DNA from: Bacillus cytotoxicus
GTDB lineage: Bacteria; Bacillota; Bacilli; Bacillales; Bacillaceae_G
Direction of reading: 5' to 3'
DNA length: 64,000 nt
NCBI RefSeq assembly: GCF_023715645.1
Contig: NZ_JAMBOP010000022.1
Span: forward strand, 1-64,000
Shown: piece after piece, positions 24,653 through 33,135 of the stretch
How positions within the stretch are numbered: the stretch's first letter is position 1
Layout: each line of letters opens with the position of its first letter
The notes under the pieces: generated by a model
Told to the model about the DNA's origin: nothing
Databases searched by the model: none
Seen by the model: the letters and a program-made list of their open reading frames with translations, nothing else
Made by a program: the position numbers and the translations under genes

Positions 24653-25723
24653 CTAAATATCAAACGACATGTTTTCCATCTTCACTTCATAAAATTGAAC
24701 TATTCTTTGAACACTATCTCTAATTGCTATATCTGAAATACTATATCCATGCTTTAAAAACCATTTTTGCACTTCTTCATATAAGTTATCCGGGGTACAC
24801 TCTTTTTCTTTATAAAACCATAATGTCACGGTCAATACTTTTAAACGTTCTTTAGTTTCAAACCCCTTTAAAATCTTTAAAGCTTTTTCATAGACCCCTG
24901 CAGTATCTTCATTTTTTAAAACATTATTTTTTTGTTTAAATCGTTTGTTATTCACCAAAATAATATTATCTCCGCTATCCCCTTTTTGAATAGAAAGATA
25001 TTCATTGCTTGCCATAAGAAGTAACAATTTATTTATTTTTTGATCGAAAGGTCCTTTTGAGTCTTCTGCGAATTCTAACTTCAGATTTGCTCCTAAACAC
25101 TGTGCAATAAAAGCTAAATGATTTACTTCCTCATATGTAACTTTGTCTTTATACGATGATAAATTATAATGGTCCATTAAAAGTAATAGCAACGCTCTTT
25201 GTCTTGTCATTCTAAATGTCGTTGTTGTTTTTGTTGTTTTTGTTGTTTTTTTCTGTATTTTGTTAGAACTTGGTTCATATACAATAATCTCTACATCATC
25301 TAAATGTTGCAGCTTTTCTTTTATAAGTTTTTTTACATCTTCCCAGTCAAGTCCACCATTTCCACAGCCCAATGCTGGTATAGAAATCGACTGTATAGAA
25401 TGTTTCTTTATTTGAGTCACTAGATCATCTAATCCATCACTAATATATTCTATCTTAGAAGGATACCTCCAGTGATTTTTAGTTGGGAAATTAACAATAT
25501 ATCGTGGATAACCATTAGAGTTTTGTAAGAACATAAGCATTTTTCCAGGTAATAATTCTTTATTTGAGCACACCTTCTCGTAGTAATTAAAGTTTTCAGG
25601 ATATCTTTTCTTGAATTCTAATGCTATTCCTTTTCCCATTACTCCTACACAATTAACAGTATTAACTATAGCATCCATTTTATATCCATATTCAAATAAA
25701 TTACCCGTTGTAAACTTTAACAT
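24653..25723 (-). CDS. darG: DarG-like macrodomain antitoxin
   Basis: The 356-aa protein has an N-terminal macrodomain (1-150: TGNLFEYGYKMDAIVNTVNC, GVMGKGIALEFKKRYP, IPALGCGNGGLDW). A repeat-made linker (KTTKTTKTTTT, about 165-175) and a C-terminal domain of about 180 residues follow. Macrodomain DarG removes ADP-ribose from DNA, and its C-terminal part binds the toxin. The length matches DarG of M. tuberculosis. ATG at 25723 has GAGGAGAG upstream; the frame's extension to 25807 is discounted. It is divergent from darT, unlike the usual darT-darG operon. Confidence 0.85.
   Translation of the reverse strand: MLKFTTGNLFEYGYKMDAIVNTVNCVGVMGKGIALEFKKRYPENFNYYEKVCSNKELLPGKMLMFLQNSNGYPRYIVNFPTKNHWRYPSKIEYISDGLDDLVTQIKKHSIQSISIPALGCGNGGLDWEDVKKLIKEKLQHLDDVEIIVYEPSSNKIQKKTTKTTKTTTTFRMTRQRALLLLLMDHYNLSSYKDKVTYEEVNHLAFIAQCLGANLKLEFAEDSKGPFDQKINKLLLLMASNEYLSIQKGDSGDNIILVNNKRFKQKNNVLKNEDTAGVYEKALKILKGFETKERLKVLTVTLWFYKEKECTPDNLYEEVQKWFLKHGYSISDIAIRDSVQRIVQFYEVKMENMSFDI
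25223..25249. repeat. Three 9-bp tandem repeats in the darG linker
   Basis: GTTGTTTTT occurs three times in a row, with partial units at both ends. On the coding strand this gives K-T-T repeats. Because the unit is three codons, slippage would change linker length without breaking the frame. Confidence 0.85.
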
Positions 25724-25810
25724 TATTTCTCTCCTCATTATCAAAAATATTTTATGTCCCATAATAACATTCACTTTACATAATATAATAATATCACTCT
25801 TATCCATATT

Positions 25811-25840
25811 AATGGTATTATTTATATAATAATGGTATTT
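25811..25840 (+). promoter_or_regulatory. darT -10 flanked by 20-bp-spaced direct repeats
   Basis: TATAAT at 25825-25830 is a likely -10 for darT. AATGGTATT occurs at 25811-25819 and 25831-25839, exactly 20 bases apart (two helical turns), on each side of it. The arrangement suits a dimeric repressor. No good -35 is seen. Confidence 0.4.
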
Positions 25841-25855
25841 CTAGGGGGAAAACAA

Positions 25856-26848
25856 ATGCAAACTCATGATATACATATAAAATATAGTGATATCATAGCT
25901 ACTAACACTAATTTTTTGCCGAAACATTTAAAATACTTAACTAAATATGCATATCATTTCTCAAACATAGACAATGTAGCAAACATACTTAAGACAGGAA
26001 AGCTTTACTGTAGAAATAGTAAAGAATTAGAAAAGATAGATGTTCACGATAACGCTAGTCCAGAAGTAATTAACTGTACTGATGAAAACAAAAAAAAATA
26101 CGTTAGATTCTATTTTAGACCCAAAACACCTACACAATATAACAATGAAGGTATCCGTTCAAAAAACCAGATAGATCAATATCTACATGCCCATTGTCCG
26201 GTTCCTGTTTTTCTAGTTTTTGATATAGATCAAATCCTTAATAAGCCTAATTCTTATTTTACACATGAAAGCTTAGCTTCGCATCGAGATATTGATATTT
26301 ACAATTCGCCTGATGATTTGCAAAGTGCTCCATTTTCTCATATTTATCACTTTGAATGGATGACACCAGAAGAAAGAGATACTATTGTAAAGGCTCGACA
26401 TGCTGAAATATTAGTAAAAGATGAGTGTGATTTATCTGCACTAAAGCATATTTATTGCAGAAATCAAGCTGAAGCGGATACATTAAAGTTTTTATTACCT
26501 TCAAAAATCCGCTCAAAATATAACGACATTATTACTGTTCCAAAAAACCCATACCATTTCTTTTTTAATCAATACACAAGAATTAATAATGTCCATTTTG
26601 ATAATAAAAAAGATCTAATTATCAAATGGAATACAATTCCAGAGAGTAAATTTCACTTTCACATGAAAGTCTGTTCTCAACATTCATTTAAACTCATCTG
26701 TAACGGTAAGAGACCTGAGTATGATACTTCCTTTAACAACAAAACTCAAAAATGGCTTACAGGTCGTTCCCTAAATGGTCATAGTGGTTGTATAGTTTTT
26801 CTTTACTTAGACAATAAACTAGTTTACGCCAATTCATTTAACTTTTAA
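25856..26848 (+). CDS. darT: DarT-like DNA ADP-ribosyltransferase toxin with C-terminal extension
   Basis: The 330-aa protein begins like DarT (DUF4433). YHFSNIDNVANILKTGKLYC places the NAD-binding His at H34. A segment FYFRPKTPTQYNN (about 85-97) follows, then VPVFLVFDID and the catalytic Glu in RHAEILVKD (E184). It would attach ADP-ribose to DNA bases using NAD. Typical DarT is about 210 aa; here about 115 extra residues (from about 216) form an unrecognised domain with Cys and His. AGGGGG lies 7 bases before the ATG at 25856. The divergent darG neighbour supports the call. Confidence 0.85.
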   Translation: MQTHDIHIKYSDIIATNTNFLPKHLKYLTKYAYHFSNIDNVANILKTGKLYCRNSKELEKIDVHDNASPEVINCTDENKKKYVRFYFRPKTPTQYNNEGIRSKNQIDQYLHAHCPVPVFLVFDIDQILNKPNSYFTHESLASHRDIDIYNSPDDLQSAPFSHIYHFEWMTPEERDTIVKARHAEILVKDECDLSALKHIYCRNQAEADTLKFLLPSKIRSKYNDIITVPKNPYHFFFNQYTRINNVHFDNKKDLIIKWNTIPESKFHFHMKVCSQHSFKLICNGKRPEYDTSFNNKTQKWLTGRSLNGHSGCIVFLYLDNKLVYANSFNF

Positions 26849-26871
26849 ATCCATATTTCTTAATTAATTTA

Positions 26872-26907
26872 AAAGAGAACATACTAATTATTTATGTTCT
26901 CTTTTTC
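26872..26907. terminator. Terminator of darT, at the island edge
   Basis: AAAGAGAACATA pairs with TATGTTCTCTTT and is followed by T's. Read leftwards, this DNA encodes the last codons of the broken gerE frame. Confidence 0.8.
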
Positions 26908-27076
26908 CCTTGCAATCCCTACACATCACATTTGAAATATGATTACGCACAGTTTTTTCACTAATAAAAAGTTCACTTGCAATTTCTTTCGTTGTTTTAT
27001 CTTGAACGAGTAACTCAAACACTTCTCTCTCTCTTTTTGTGAGTAACGGTTTAGATTGATATTCTTTTTCCTTCAA
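26888..27076 (-). pseudogene. gerE: 5' part of gerE, interrupted by the island
   Basis: From the TTG at 27076 (GGGAGGG 9 bases upstream) the first 49 codons match B. subtilis GerE almost exactly (KEKE.QSKPLLTKREREVF ... EKTVRNHISN). After codon 49-51 the expected QKLGVKGRSQ... tail is replaced by 11 unrelated residues and a stop. GerE is a 74-aa LuxR-type regulator of late mother-cell coat genes; the lost part completes its DNA-binding helices. The missing 3' half must lie left of the window. This split is what defines gin in B. cereus ATCC 10987. Confidence 0.93.
26921..26932. other. Island/gerE junction (attachment site)
   Basis: Similarity to gerE stops within codons 49-52 (AAT GTG ATG TGT on the minus strand). 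The crossover site should lie here and should share a short core (reported as 9 bp for gin) with the left junction outside the window. Confidence 0.75.
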
Positions 27077-27143
27077 TTGGTATAACCCTCCCTGCTTAAG
27101 CCAGAGCTGTATGTGTGTCAATTTGGTGTTTATTTAGTCATGA

Positions 27144-27172
27144 TATTGTATGAACGAAATGTGCAGGGGGTG
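27144..27172 (-). promoter_or_regulatory. Sigma-K promoter of gerE
   Basis: The minus strand has CACC (27172-27169), a 16-base spacer and CATACAATA (27152-27144), matching the sigma-K consensus mACm-N16-CATAnnnTA. It lies about 70 bases upstream of the TTG start and looks intact although gerE is broken. Confidence 0.75.
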
Positions 27173-27276
27173 AATGAAAATGGGCTGAATTCTCCCCTTA
27201 TTTACTTTTGAATTTTTGATTGTAAATTTGTACCTCTTTCGTTATATAAAGTGAAAAGCATTGTAAATACAGAAAA

Positions 27277-27311
27277 AAATCCTGATTTACTTCTAAAAGA
27301 ATCAGGATTTC
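27277..27311 (-). terminator. Terminator of the ABC exporter operon
   Basis: AAATCCTGATT pairs with AATCAGGATTT around about 12 bases. Confidence 0.7.
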
Positions 27312-27317
27312 CCTCTG

Positions 27318-28544
27318 TTAATGACGCCTTATAAATTTAGTGAGATCTTTAAATTTCACTTTATCGGAGTAATTCATAACACCGTTTACGTAAATGCGAC
27401 TTGTAATAAAGTTTAAAAGGAAGATTGTCGCAAGTAATAACGATAAGGTAATGCTAATTTCTAAGGCGCCAGCTTCTCCAGCTACAACCCGTGAGAATGT
27501 AACCATCGGCGTAAAGAAAGGGATATATGAACTAATCACAACAATTGTACTATTTGGGTCTGACAATGATTTAATACTAATGAAAAACGCTGCGATAATT
27601 AAAATTGCGACTGGAAATGATACTGATTGTAAGTCTTCCGTTTTTGATACAACAGCTCCAGCTGCCGCATACATCATCGCATATAATAAATAGCCAGTAA
27701 TGAAAAATACAATAAACAGACTAATAACTTTTGCATCTAACTTTGCAAAATCAATTGGAAGACCAAATAAAGACGCATTATCTACATCTATCCATCCAAT
27801 TAAAACTGGAACGAGAAAACCACATGCAAGGATAGCAATTTGTAGTAATGCTGTTGTAACAACAGCAAGAATTTTAGCGTACATCATATACAATGGTTTC
27901 ACTTTCGAAAGCATAATCTCCATAACACGAGAAGATTTTTCTGATGCGATATTCATCGCAATTGTATTTCCAAACGCCATGATAAACATATAGAGTACAA
28001 ATATAAACGCATATGCAATACCGAATGAGGAAGCACGATCTTTAATCGCTTCTGTTTTCACCGGAATATCTGTTTGTAATTGCTGCGCTACATCAGACGA
28101 CACCTTATGTTTCGAAAGAATCACTTGCGTATATTGCTGTTTTAAATAGTTCGCAATAATAGTAGACGTTTCTTTACTCGGAAAACCATTGTACATATAC
28201 GTTACTTCAGGAACTTCATTTTTTTCTGTAACGTAAAAGAGGCCATCTAACTCCCCTTCTTCAACTTGTTTATGAAGTGTTTCTAACTGTTCTTTCTTTC
28301 CCACTTGTATTTGAGCTGATGGAATAATTTTATTTAACGCCTCTTCTTGCACAGCATATGTAGAACTGTCCATTACGATTGCCAGCTTATCTTTATCTTT
28401 ATTTTTGTCTTTATCAGAAGTAAAGTGATTAAAAGCAAAAACTCCAAATACTACTAAAAATAAAATACCACTTGTAATCAGTGATTTTTTAGAAAGAAAT
28501 GATTCTCTAAAATAAAATGAAAACACATGAAAAAATTTACGCAT
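27318..28544 (-). CDS. yhaP: ABC-2 type exporter permease (YhaP/NatB-like)
   Basis: The 408-aa permease has one N-terminal membrane helix (about 20-40), a large extracytoplasmic domain (about 45-170) and five or six C-terminal helices. This is the ABC2_membrane_3 layout. It contains the ASEKSSRVMEIMLSKVKPLYMM cytoplasmic signature typical of NatB/YhaP. It is 2 bases downstream of its ATPase gene. Substrate unknown; sodium or peptide efflux is known for relatives. Confidence 0.85.
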   Translation of the reverse strand: MRKFFHVFSFYFRESFLSKKSLITSGILFLVVFGVFAFNHFTSDKDKNKDKDKLAIVMDSSTYAVQEEALNKIIPSAQIQVGKKEQLETLHKQVEEGELDGLFYVTEKNEVPEVTYMYNGFPSKETSTIIANYLKQQYTQVILSKHKVSSDVAQQLQTDIPVKTEAIKDRASSFGIAYAFIFVLYMFIMAFGNTIAMNIASEKSSRVMEIMLSKVKPLYMMYAKILAVVTTALLQIAILACGFLVPVLIGWIDVDNASLFGLPIDFAKLDAKVISLFIVFFITGYLLYAMMYAAAGAVVSKTEDLQSVSFPVAILIIAAFFISIKSLSDPNSTIVVISSYIPFFTPMVTFSRVVAGEAGALEISITLSLLLATIFLLNFITSRIYVNGVMNYSDKVKFKDLTKFIRRH

Positions 28545-28546
28545 TC

Positions 28547-29431
28547 TTATTTCGCCCTTTCTACAAAGATTTCATTTAAGGTCGGTTCTAGCATTTTAAA
28601 CTGACGTAAATGCACACCTTGTTCTTGTAATTTATGCAAGATTGATAGGGCTTCTGTATCTTCCTGAACTTTCATATAAAGATAACCAAGACGTTTCTCA
28701 TATACGATCTGTAATGTTTGCAATGCTTTTTCATTTTCTTCATTATCTTCAATTGTTAAGTTTCGAAATCCATATTCTTTTTTTATATCACTTAAGTGAC
28801 CTTCTACAACCGCTTCACCTTGCTTTAAAATACACACATGCTGACAAAACGATTCAACTTGTTCCATACGGTGACTTGATAAAATGATTGTTTTCCCTCT
28901 TTGAACTTGTTCTTCAATAATATTGGCTAGCATTTCGGCATTTACAGGATCTAATCCGCTAAATGGTTCATCTAAAATGAGTAATTCCGGATCATGGAGA
29001 AGCGCTGCGATCAATTGAATTTTTTGCTGATTCCCTTTTGACAACTCCCCTGCAACCTTATACTTATACTCAGGGATTGCTAACTTCCCTAACCAATAAT
29101 CAATGGCTACATCTACTTCCTTTTTTGTCATTCCTTCTAATCTCCCAAAATAGCGAAGCTGATCAATGACTCGACTTTTTGTATATAAACCTCTCTCTTC
29201 AGGAAGATAGCCAATTGTTACACCACTCTCTGAAATCTCTTTCCCATTCCACGTAATACTGCCCTCATTTGGCGTTAATAAACTTAACAGCATTTTAATG
29301 GTTGTTGTTTTTCCTGCACCGTTTCGTCCTAGCAGTCCTAATACTTCACCTTTTGGTAAGGTAAGATTTAAATGATTCACTGCGACATTTTCGCCAAACC
29401 GCTTGGTTAATTGTTGAATCTGCAATGTCAT
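28547..29431 (-). CDS. yhaQ: ABC exporter ATP-binding protein (YhaQ/NatA-like)
   Basis: The 294-aa ATPase has Walker A GRNGAGKTT, the signature LSKGNQQK, Walker B LLILDEPFSGLD and the H-loop SSHRM. A C-terminal extension of about 80 residues is typical of the drug/Na exporter class. It is the first gene of a two-gene operon with the permease. Confidence 0.9.
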   Translation of the reverse strand: MTLQIQQLTKRFGENVAVNHLNLTLPKGEVLGLLGRNGAGKTTTIKMLLSLLTPNEGSITWNGKEISESGVTIGYLPEERGLYTKSRVIDQLRYFGRLEGMTKKEVDVAIDYWLGKLAIPEYKYKVAGELSKGNQQKIQLIAALLHDPELLILDEPFSGLDPVNAEMLANIIEEQVQRGKTIILSSHRMEQVESFCQHVCILKQGEAVVEGHLSDIKKEYGFRNLTIEDNEENEKALQTLQIVYEKRLGYLYMKVQEDTEALSILHKLQEQGVHLRQFKMLEPTLNEIFVERAK

Positions 29432-29629
29432 ACTTTTCTCTCCTTAAAGTTGGTCTTATACATTTAATACTATTCAAAATCCGTATATTTTTACCATATT
29501 TTATTATAACATTGCACACACTAAATTATATATGTATATCAATATGCAAAATTGCATTTGATAATTTTATCATTAAGTTATTGTGATATAATTAATAAGT
29601 AAAATATATTTTTTTTTAGGAGGATACTT

Positions 29630-30463
29630 ATGAAAAGTAAAAAGTTAACAACACTATTGTCTGTTGCATTATTATCTACATCTTTAGTAGCATGCAACGC
29701 GACAACAGAAAAAACAACAGCAAAAGCAAAAGAAGAAAAAGTCCAACTAACTGATCAACAATTAATGGCTGACTTATGGTACCAAACAGCTGGCGAAACG
29801 AAAGCATTATACCATCAAGGCTACAACATCGGTACACTCAAACTAGATGCAGCTCTCGCTAAGGGGACAAGCAAGAAACCAGCTGTTGTACTAGACTTAG
29901 ACGAAACTGTTGTTGATAACAGTCCACATCAGGCAATGTCCGTGAAAACAGGTAAAGGGTACCCTTATAAGTGGGATGACTGGATTAATAAAGCAGAAGC
30001 AGAAGCTCTTCCTGGCGCAATTGACTTCTTAAAATATGCAGAGTCAAAGGGTGTAGATATTTACTACATTTCAAATCGTAAAACAAATCAATTAGATGCG
30101 ACAATTAAAAATTTAGAACGCATCAGTGCTCCGCAAGCAACGAAAGAACATATCTTACTACAAGAACCCAAAGAAAAAGGAAAAGAAAAACGTCGTGAAC
30201 TCGTTTCATCAACACATGATATCGTCTTATTATTCGGTGATAATTTATCAGACTTCATTGGTTTTGATGGATTATCTACGCCAGATCGCAATAAGAAAGT
30301 AGAAGAATTAAAAGCACAATTTGGCGAGAAATTTATCGTTTTCCCAAATCCTATGTATGGTGACTGGGAAGGTTCTTTATATAACTATGACTTTAAAAAA
30401 ACTGATGCAGAAAAAGATAAAGTTCGCAGAGAAAACTTAAAATCATTTGAAGATAAAAAATAA
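29630..30463 (+). CDS. Class C acid phosphatase / 5'-nucleotidase lipoprotein, e(P4) family
   Basis: The 277-aa precursor has a lipoprotein signal with lipobox LVAC (C22). The HAD motif DLDETVVDN (about 93-101) and the second motif LLFGDNLSDF (about 203-212) are clear. It hydrolyses phosphate esters such as nucleotides at the outer surface. AGGAGG precedes the ATG. A -10 TATAAT lies at 29587-29592. It converges on motB with a shared terminator. Confidence 0.92.
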   Translation: MKSKKLTTLLSVALLSTSLVACNATTEKTTAKAKEEKVQLTDQQLMADLWYQTAGETKALYHQGYNIGTLKLDAALAKGTSKKPAVVLDLDETVVDNSPHQAMSVKTGKGYPYKWDDWINKAEAEALPGAIDFLKYAESKGVDIYYISNRKTNQLDATIKNLERISAPQATKEHILLQEPKEKGKEKRRELVSSTHDIVLLFGDNLSDFIGFDGLSTPDRNKKVEELKAQFGEKFIVFPNPMYGDWEGSLYNYDFKKTDAEKDKVRRENLKSFEDKK

Positions 30464-30496
30464 AGGGTGGCACAATGCCACCCTTTATTTTTTATC
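30462..30496. terminator. Bidirectional terminator
   Basis: AAATAAAGGGTGGCA pairs with TGCCACCCTTTATTT around CAA. It is shared by the phosphatase and motAB transcripts. Confidence 0.85.
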
Positions 30497-31261
30497 TTTT
30501 ATAAGAGGCAAAATAAATACTTCTACCCGTCTATTTTTCGCTTTTCCTTCCGGTGTATCATTCGATGCAACAGGTCGATATTCCCCGTAACCAATTGCAC
30601 TAAATTTTTGCGGAAGTAATTGGTTATTTTTAAGCAGTGCTTGCATAAAATTAACAGCACGTTGCGTACTTAACTCCCAGTTAGAAGCAAAGTGCGCATT
30701 CGAGATTGGAACATTATCCGTATGTCCTGATACAGTAATTTCTCGAGGTGATGCTGCAACTAATAATGAGGACATCTCTTGCGCCATATTCAGCGACTCT
30801 AACTTCACAGTAGCTTGTCCAGAATCAAAGAGTGCGTTATCTCGAATTGTTACCATTAATCCACGTTCTGTGAGCCCTGTAGTAAATGAAGATTGAAGTC
30901 CCTTTTCTTCAATGTATTTATCAATATTTTTTTGTACTTCTTTTAATTCATTCATTTCTTGCTGCTTCACTTCTGCTTCTGCTTGTTGCTTGATTTTTTC
31001 AGACTCAGGACGTTTTTCAGATAAATCTTTTTCAACTTTTGTTTTTTGATCACTCAAAAACTCTTGCTTACCCGTTCCACCTGAAAGTTCATCTTTAAAG
31101 GAAACAGCCATTTGTTTAAACTTCGCTGCATCAATGCTGCTCATTGCAAATAAAACAATAAATAGTGCAAATAACAAAGTCAACATATCTGCATATGGAA
31201 TTAACCAAGTTTCATCCATATGCTCTTCATGCTTTTTCTCCTTTTTCTTTCTTCTACTCAT
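30485..31261 (-). CDS. motB: Flagellar motor protein MotB
   Basis: The 258-aa stator subunit has a single membrane helix with the ion-binding Asp in WLIPYADMLTLL, a coiled plug region and a C-terminal OmpA/MotB peptidoglycan-binding domain (ITVSGHTDNVPIS, then NWELSTQRAVN). It overlaps the motA end by 8 bases, so translation is coupled. Residues near the Asp resemble the proton-type MotB more than MotS. Confidence 0.93.
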   Translation of the reverse strand: MSRRKKKEKKHEEHMDETWLIPYADMLTLLFALFIVLFAMSSIDAAKFKQMAVSFKDELSGGTGKQEFLSDQKTKVEKDLSEKRPESEKIKQQAEAEVKQQEMNELKEVQKNIDKYIEEKGLQSSFTTGLTERGLMVTIRDNALFDSGQATVKLESLNMAQEMSSLLVAASPREITVSGHTDNVPISNAHFASNWELSTQRAVNFMQALLKNNQLLPQKFSAIGYGEYRPVASNDTPEGKAKNRRVEVFILPLIKDKK

Positions 31262-32045
31262 CTTTTTCCGCTCCCTGTTCTAGCTTTTTACGCTCAGTTT
31301 CAGAGAGTGCTCCTAAAATACGATTCTTCATAACAAACGGATAAGTGCCAGTTTGAAGCATTAATAAACATTCGACCATTAAACGTTTCTTTTCAATTTC
31401 TTGTGCAGACTTTTGTTTTAATTTGTTGGCAAATGGATGCCACAAAACATAACCAGAGAAAATCCCAAAAATTGTTGCAATAAATGCACCAGAAATCGCA
31501 TGACCTAATTTATCAATATCTGATAAATTCCCTAATGCAGCTACAAGCCCAATAACAGCCCCTAAAACCCCAAGCGTCGGCGCATATGTACCAGCTTGTG
31601 AGAAAATGGAAGCCCCTTTTCTATGCCGCTCTTCTATCGCTTCAATTTCTGATTCTAATATTTTCTCAAGATCCTCTGATGCTACACCATCAATTACAAA
31701 TTTCAAACCTCTCATCAGAAATTCATCTTCCACTTTATCCAATTGCTGTTCTAAAGATAAAATACCATACTTTCTACTTTCTGACGTCCAATGAACAAAT
31801 AGATCTAACATTTCTTCATACGTCATTTCTTTTTTGTTCCTACCAAAAATAGCTTTGAGTAACTTAGGAATTCTTTTTAGTTGATTCATTGGAAAAGCAA
31901 TACAAATTGCTGCCATTGTCCCAACAAATATAATTGTAAATGCTGCTGGATTTAATAAAGCGCTAAGGGCAGCCCCCTTAAAAAACATTCCTACTACAAC
32001 AGCAATTATCCCAAGAATAATCCCAATAATCGTTGTTAAATCCAT
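31254..32045 (-). CDS. motA: Flagellar motor protein MotA
   Basis: The 263-aa protein has four membrane helices (about 5-22, 33-50, 150-170, 185-205) and a large cytoplasmic loop that contacts FliG. The YAPTLGVLGAVIGLVAAL motif is typical. It couples ion flow to rotation with MotB. It is first in a two-gene operon. The 273 bases upstream are A/T-rich and show no clear promoter. Confidence 0.93.
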   Translation of the reverse strand: MDLTTIIGIILGIIAVVVGMFFKGAALSALLNPAAFTIIFVGTMAAICIAFPMNQLKRIPKLLKAIFGRNKKEMTYEEMLDLFVHWTSESRKYGILSLEQQLDKVEDEFLMRGLKFVIDGVASEDLEKILESEIEAIEERHRKGASIFSQAGTYAPTLGVLGAVIGLVAALGNLSDIDKLGHAISGAFIATIFGIFSGYVLWHPFANKLKQKSAQEIEKKRLMVECLLMLQTGTYPFVMKNRILGALSETERKKLEQGAEKDE

Positions 32046-32318
32046 CTTTGTTCCCTCCTAAATCTTTCGATACAATTAAAAATTTAAACGAAACTTAATT
32101 GTTATATCCTTTTATATATATATTACATAAAAAATAGCGATTGTGGAAGATTATTATTGTATCAATTAAAAAAACAACATAAAAAACCGACTTTTTTTAC
32201 AAAATTTTTTCATTTTCATTACGTCACCACTCCTTTGTTCCTTTTTATATAAGATAGATTTATAATGTAAAAAGATATTCAAGTACGAGCAATTTAGAAA
32301 GGACTACATCGGTTAAAC

Positions 32319-33110
32319 ATGATTACAAAAAGAATTATAAAAAGAACTCTCTTAATTTCGATTCCTATTCTCATTGTTATTGCTTTAATAAATTTTCTGT
32401 CCAAACCCTTGATAAACAATCAAGCAGAAGCAGTTGAAACAAAAAAACATATTGAACAACATCCAAAAGAGGAGATTCCTCTGTTCCCAAAAGCAAGTGA
32501 GACAGCTAACAAGACAGATGATCAATATAGTCTTGTTAATAATCCTGATTCGTTACTCGTTTTAGTCAACAAACATAGAAAGCTACCAGACTCTTATACA
32601 CCAAGTGATTTAACAAAACCAAGTATTCCGTTTTCAAACCCAAAAGATAAAGAAAAAACATTGCTTCGTAAGCCCGCAGCGGATGCTCTAGAAACAATGT
32701 TTGAAATAGCAAAAAAACAAGGAATTGAACTTACAGCTGTATCTGGATTTCGCTCTTATAAACGACAACAGTCATTACACAACATATATGTAGACCGGCA
32801 GGGAAAAGAATCTGCTAATGCGTTAAGTGCCGTTCCAGGAACAAGCGAGCATCAAACAGGACTTGCTATGGATATTAGCTCTAGTTCAGCAAATTTCCAA
32901 TTGGAACCTGTATTCGGCGAAACACCTGAAGGAAAATGGGTAGCAGAGCATGCTCACGAATTTGGATTTATTATCCGATATCCGAAAGATAAAACAAATA
33001 TTACAGAATATGCTTATGAGCCATGGCATCTTCGTTTTGTCGGCAATCCGTATGCCGCATATTTATATACGCATCACCTGACATTAGAAGAAGCAGAAGA
33101 CAAAAAATAA
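32319..33110 (+). CDS. D-alanyl-D-alanine carboxypeptidase, VanY/LdcB family
   Basis: The 263-aa protein has an N-terminal membrane anchor (about 10-28). The VanY domain shows SGFRSYKRQQ, SEHQTGLAMDI (zinc His and Asp) and EPWHLRFVG (catalytic Glu and zinc His). It trims the terminal D-Ala of peptidoglycan stems outside the membrane. The nearest purine-rich site (AGAAAGGA) is 15 bases from the ATG, longer than usual, but no other start fits. A strong terminator follows. Confidence 0.9.
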   Translation: MITKRIIKRTLLISIPILIVIALINFLSKPLINNQAEAVETKKHIEQHPKEEIPLFPKASETANKTDDQYSLVNNPDSLLVLVNKHRKLPDSYTPSDLTKPSIPFSNPKDKEKTLLRKPAADALETMFEIAKKQGIELTAVSGFRSYKRQQSLHNIYVDRQGKESANALSAVPGTSEHQTGLAMDISSSSANFQLEPVFGETPEGKWVAEHAHEFGFIIRYPKDKTNITEYAYEPWHLRFVGNPYAAYLYTHHLTLEEAEDKK

Positions 33111-33135
33111 GAGAGCTATGCGCTCTCTTATTTTT
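33105..33135. terminator. Terminator between carboxypeptidase gene and ysmA
   Basis: AATAAGAGAGC pairs with GCTCTCTTATT with T runs on both sides. Confidence 0.8.

Noticed and set aside
25219-25250. Repeats in darG as a CRISPR or VNTR locus
   Set aside because: Only three 9-bp units within a coding frame; no spacers.
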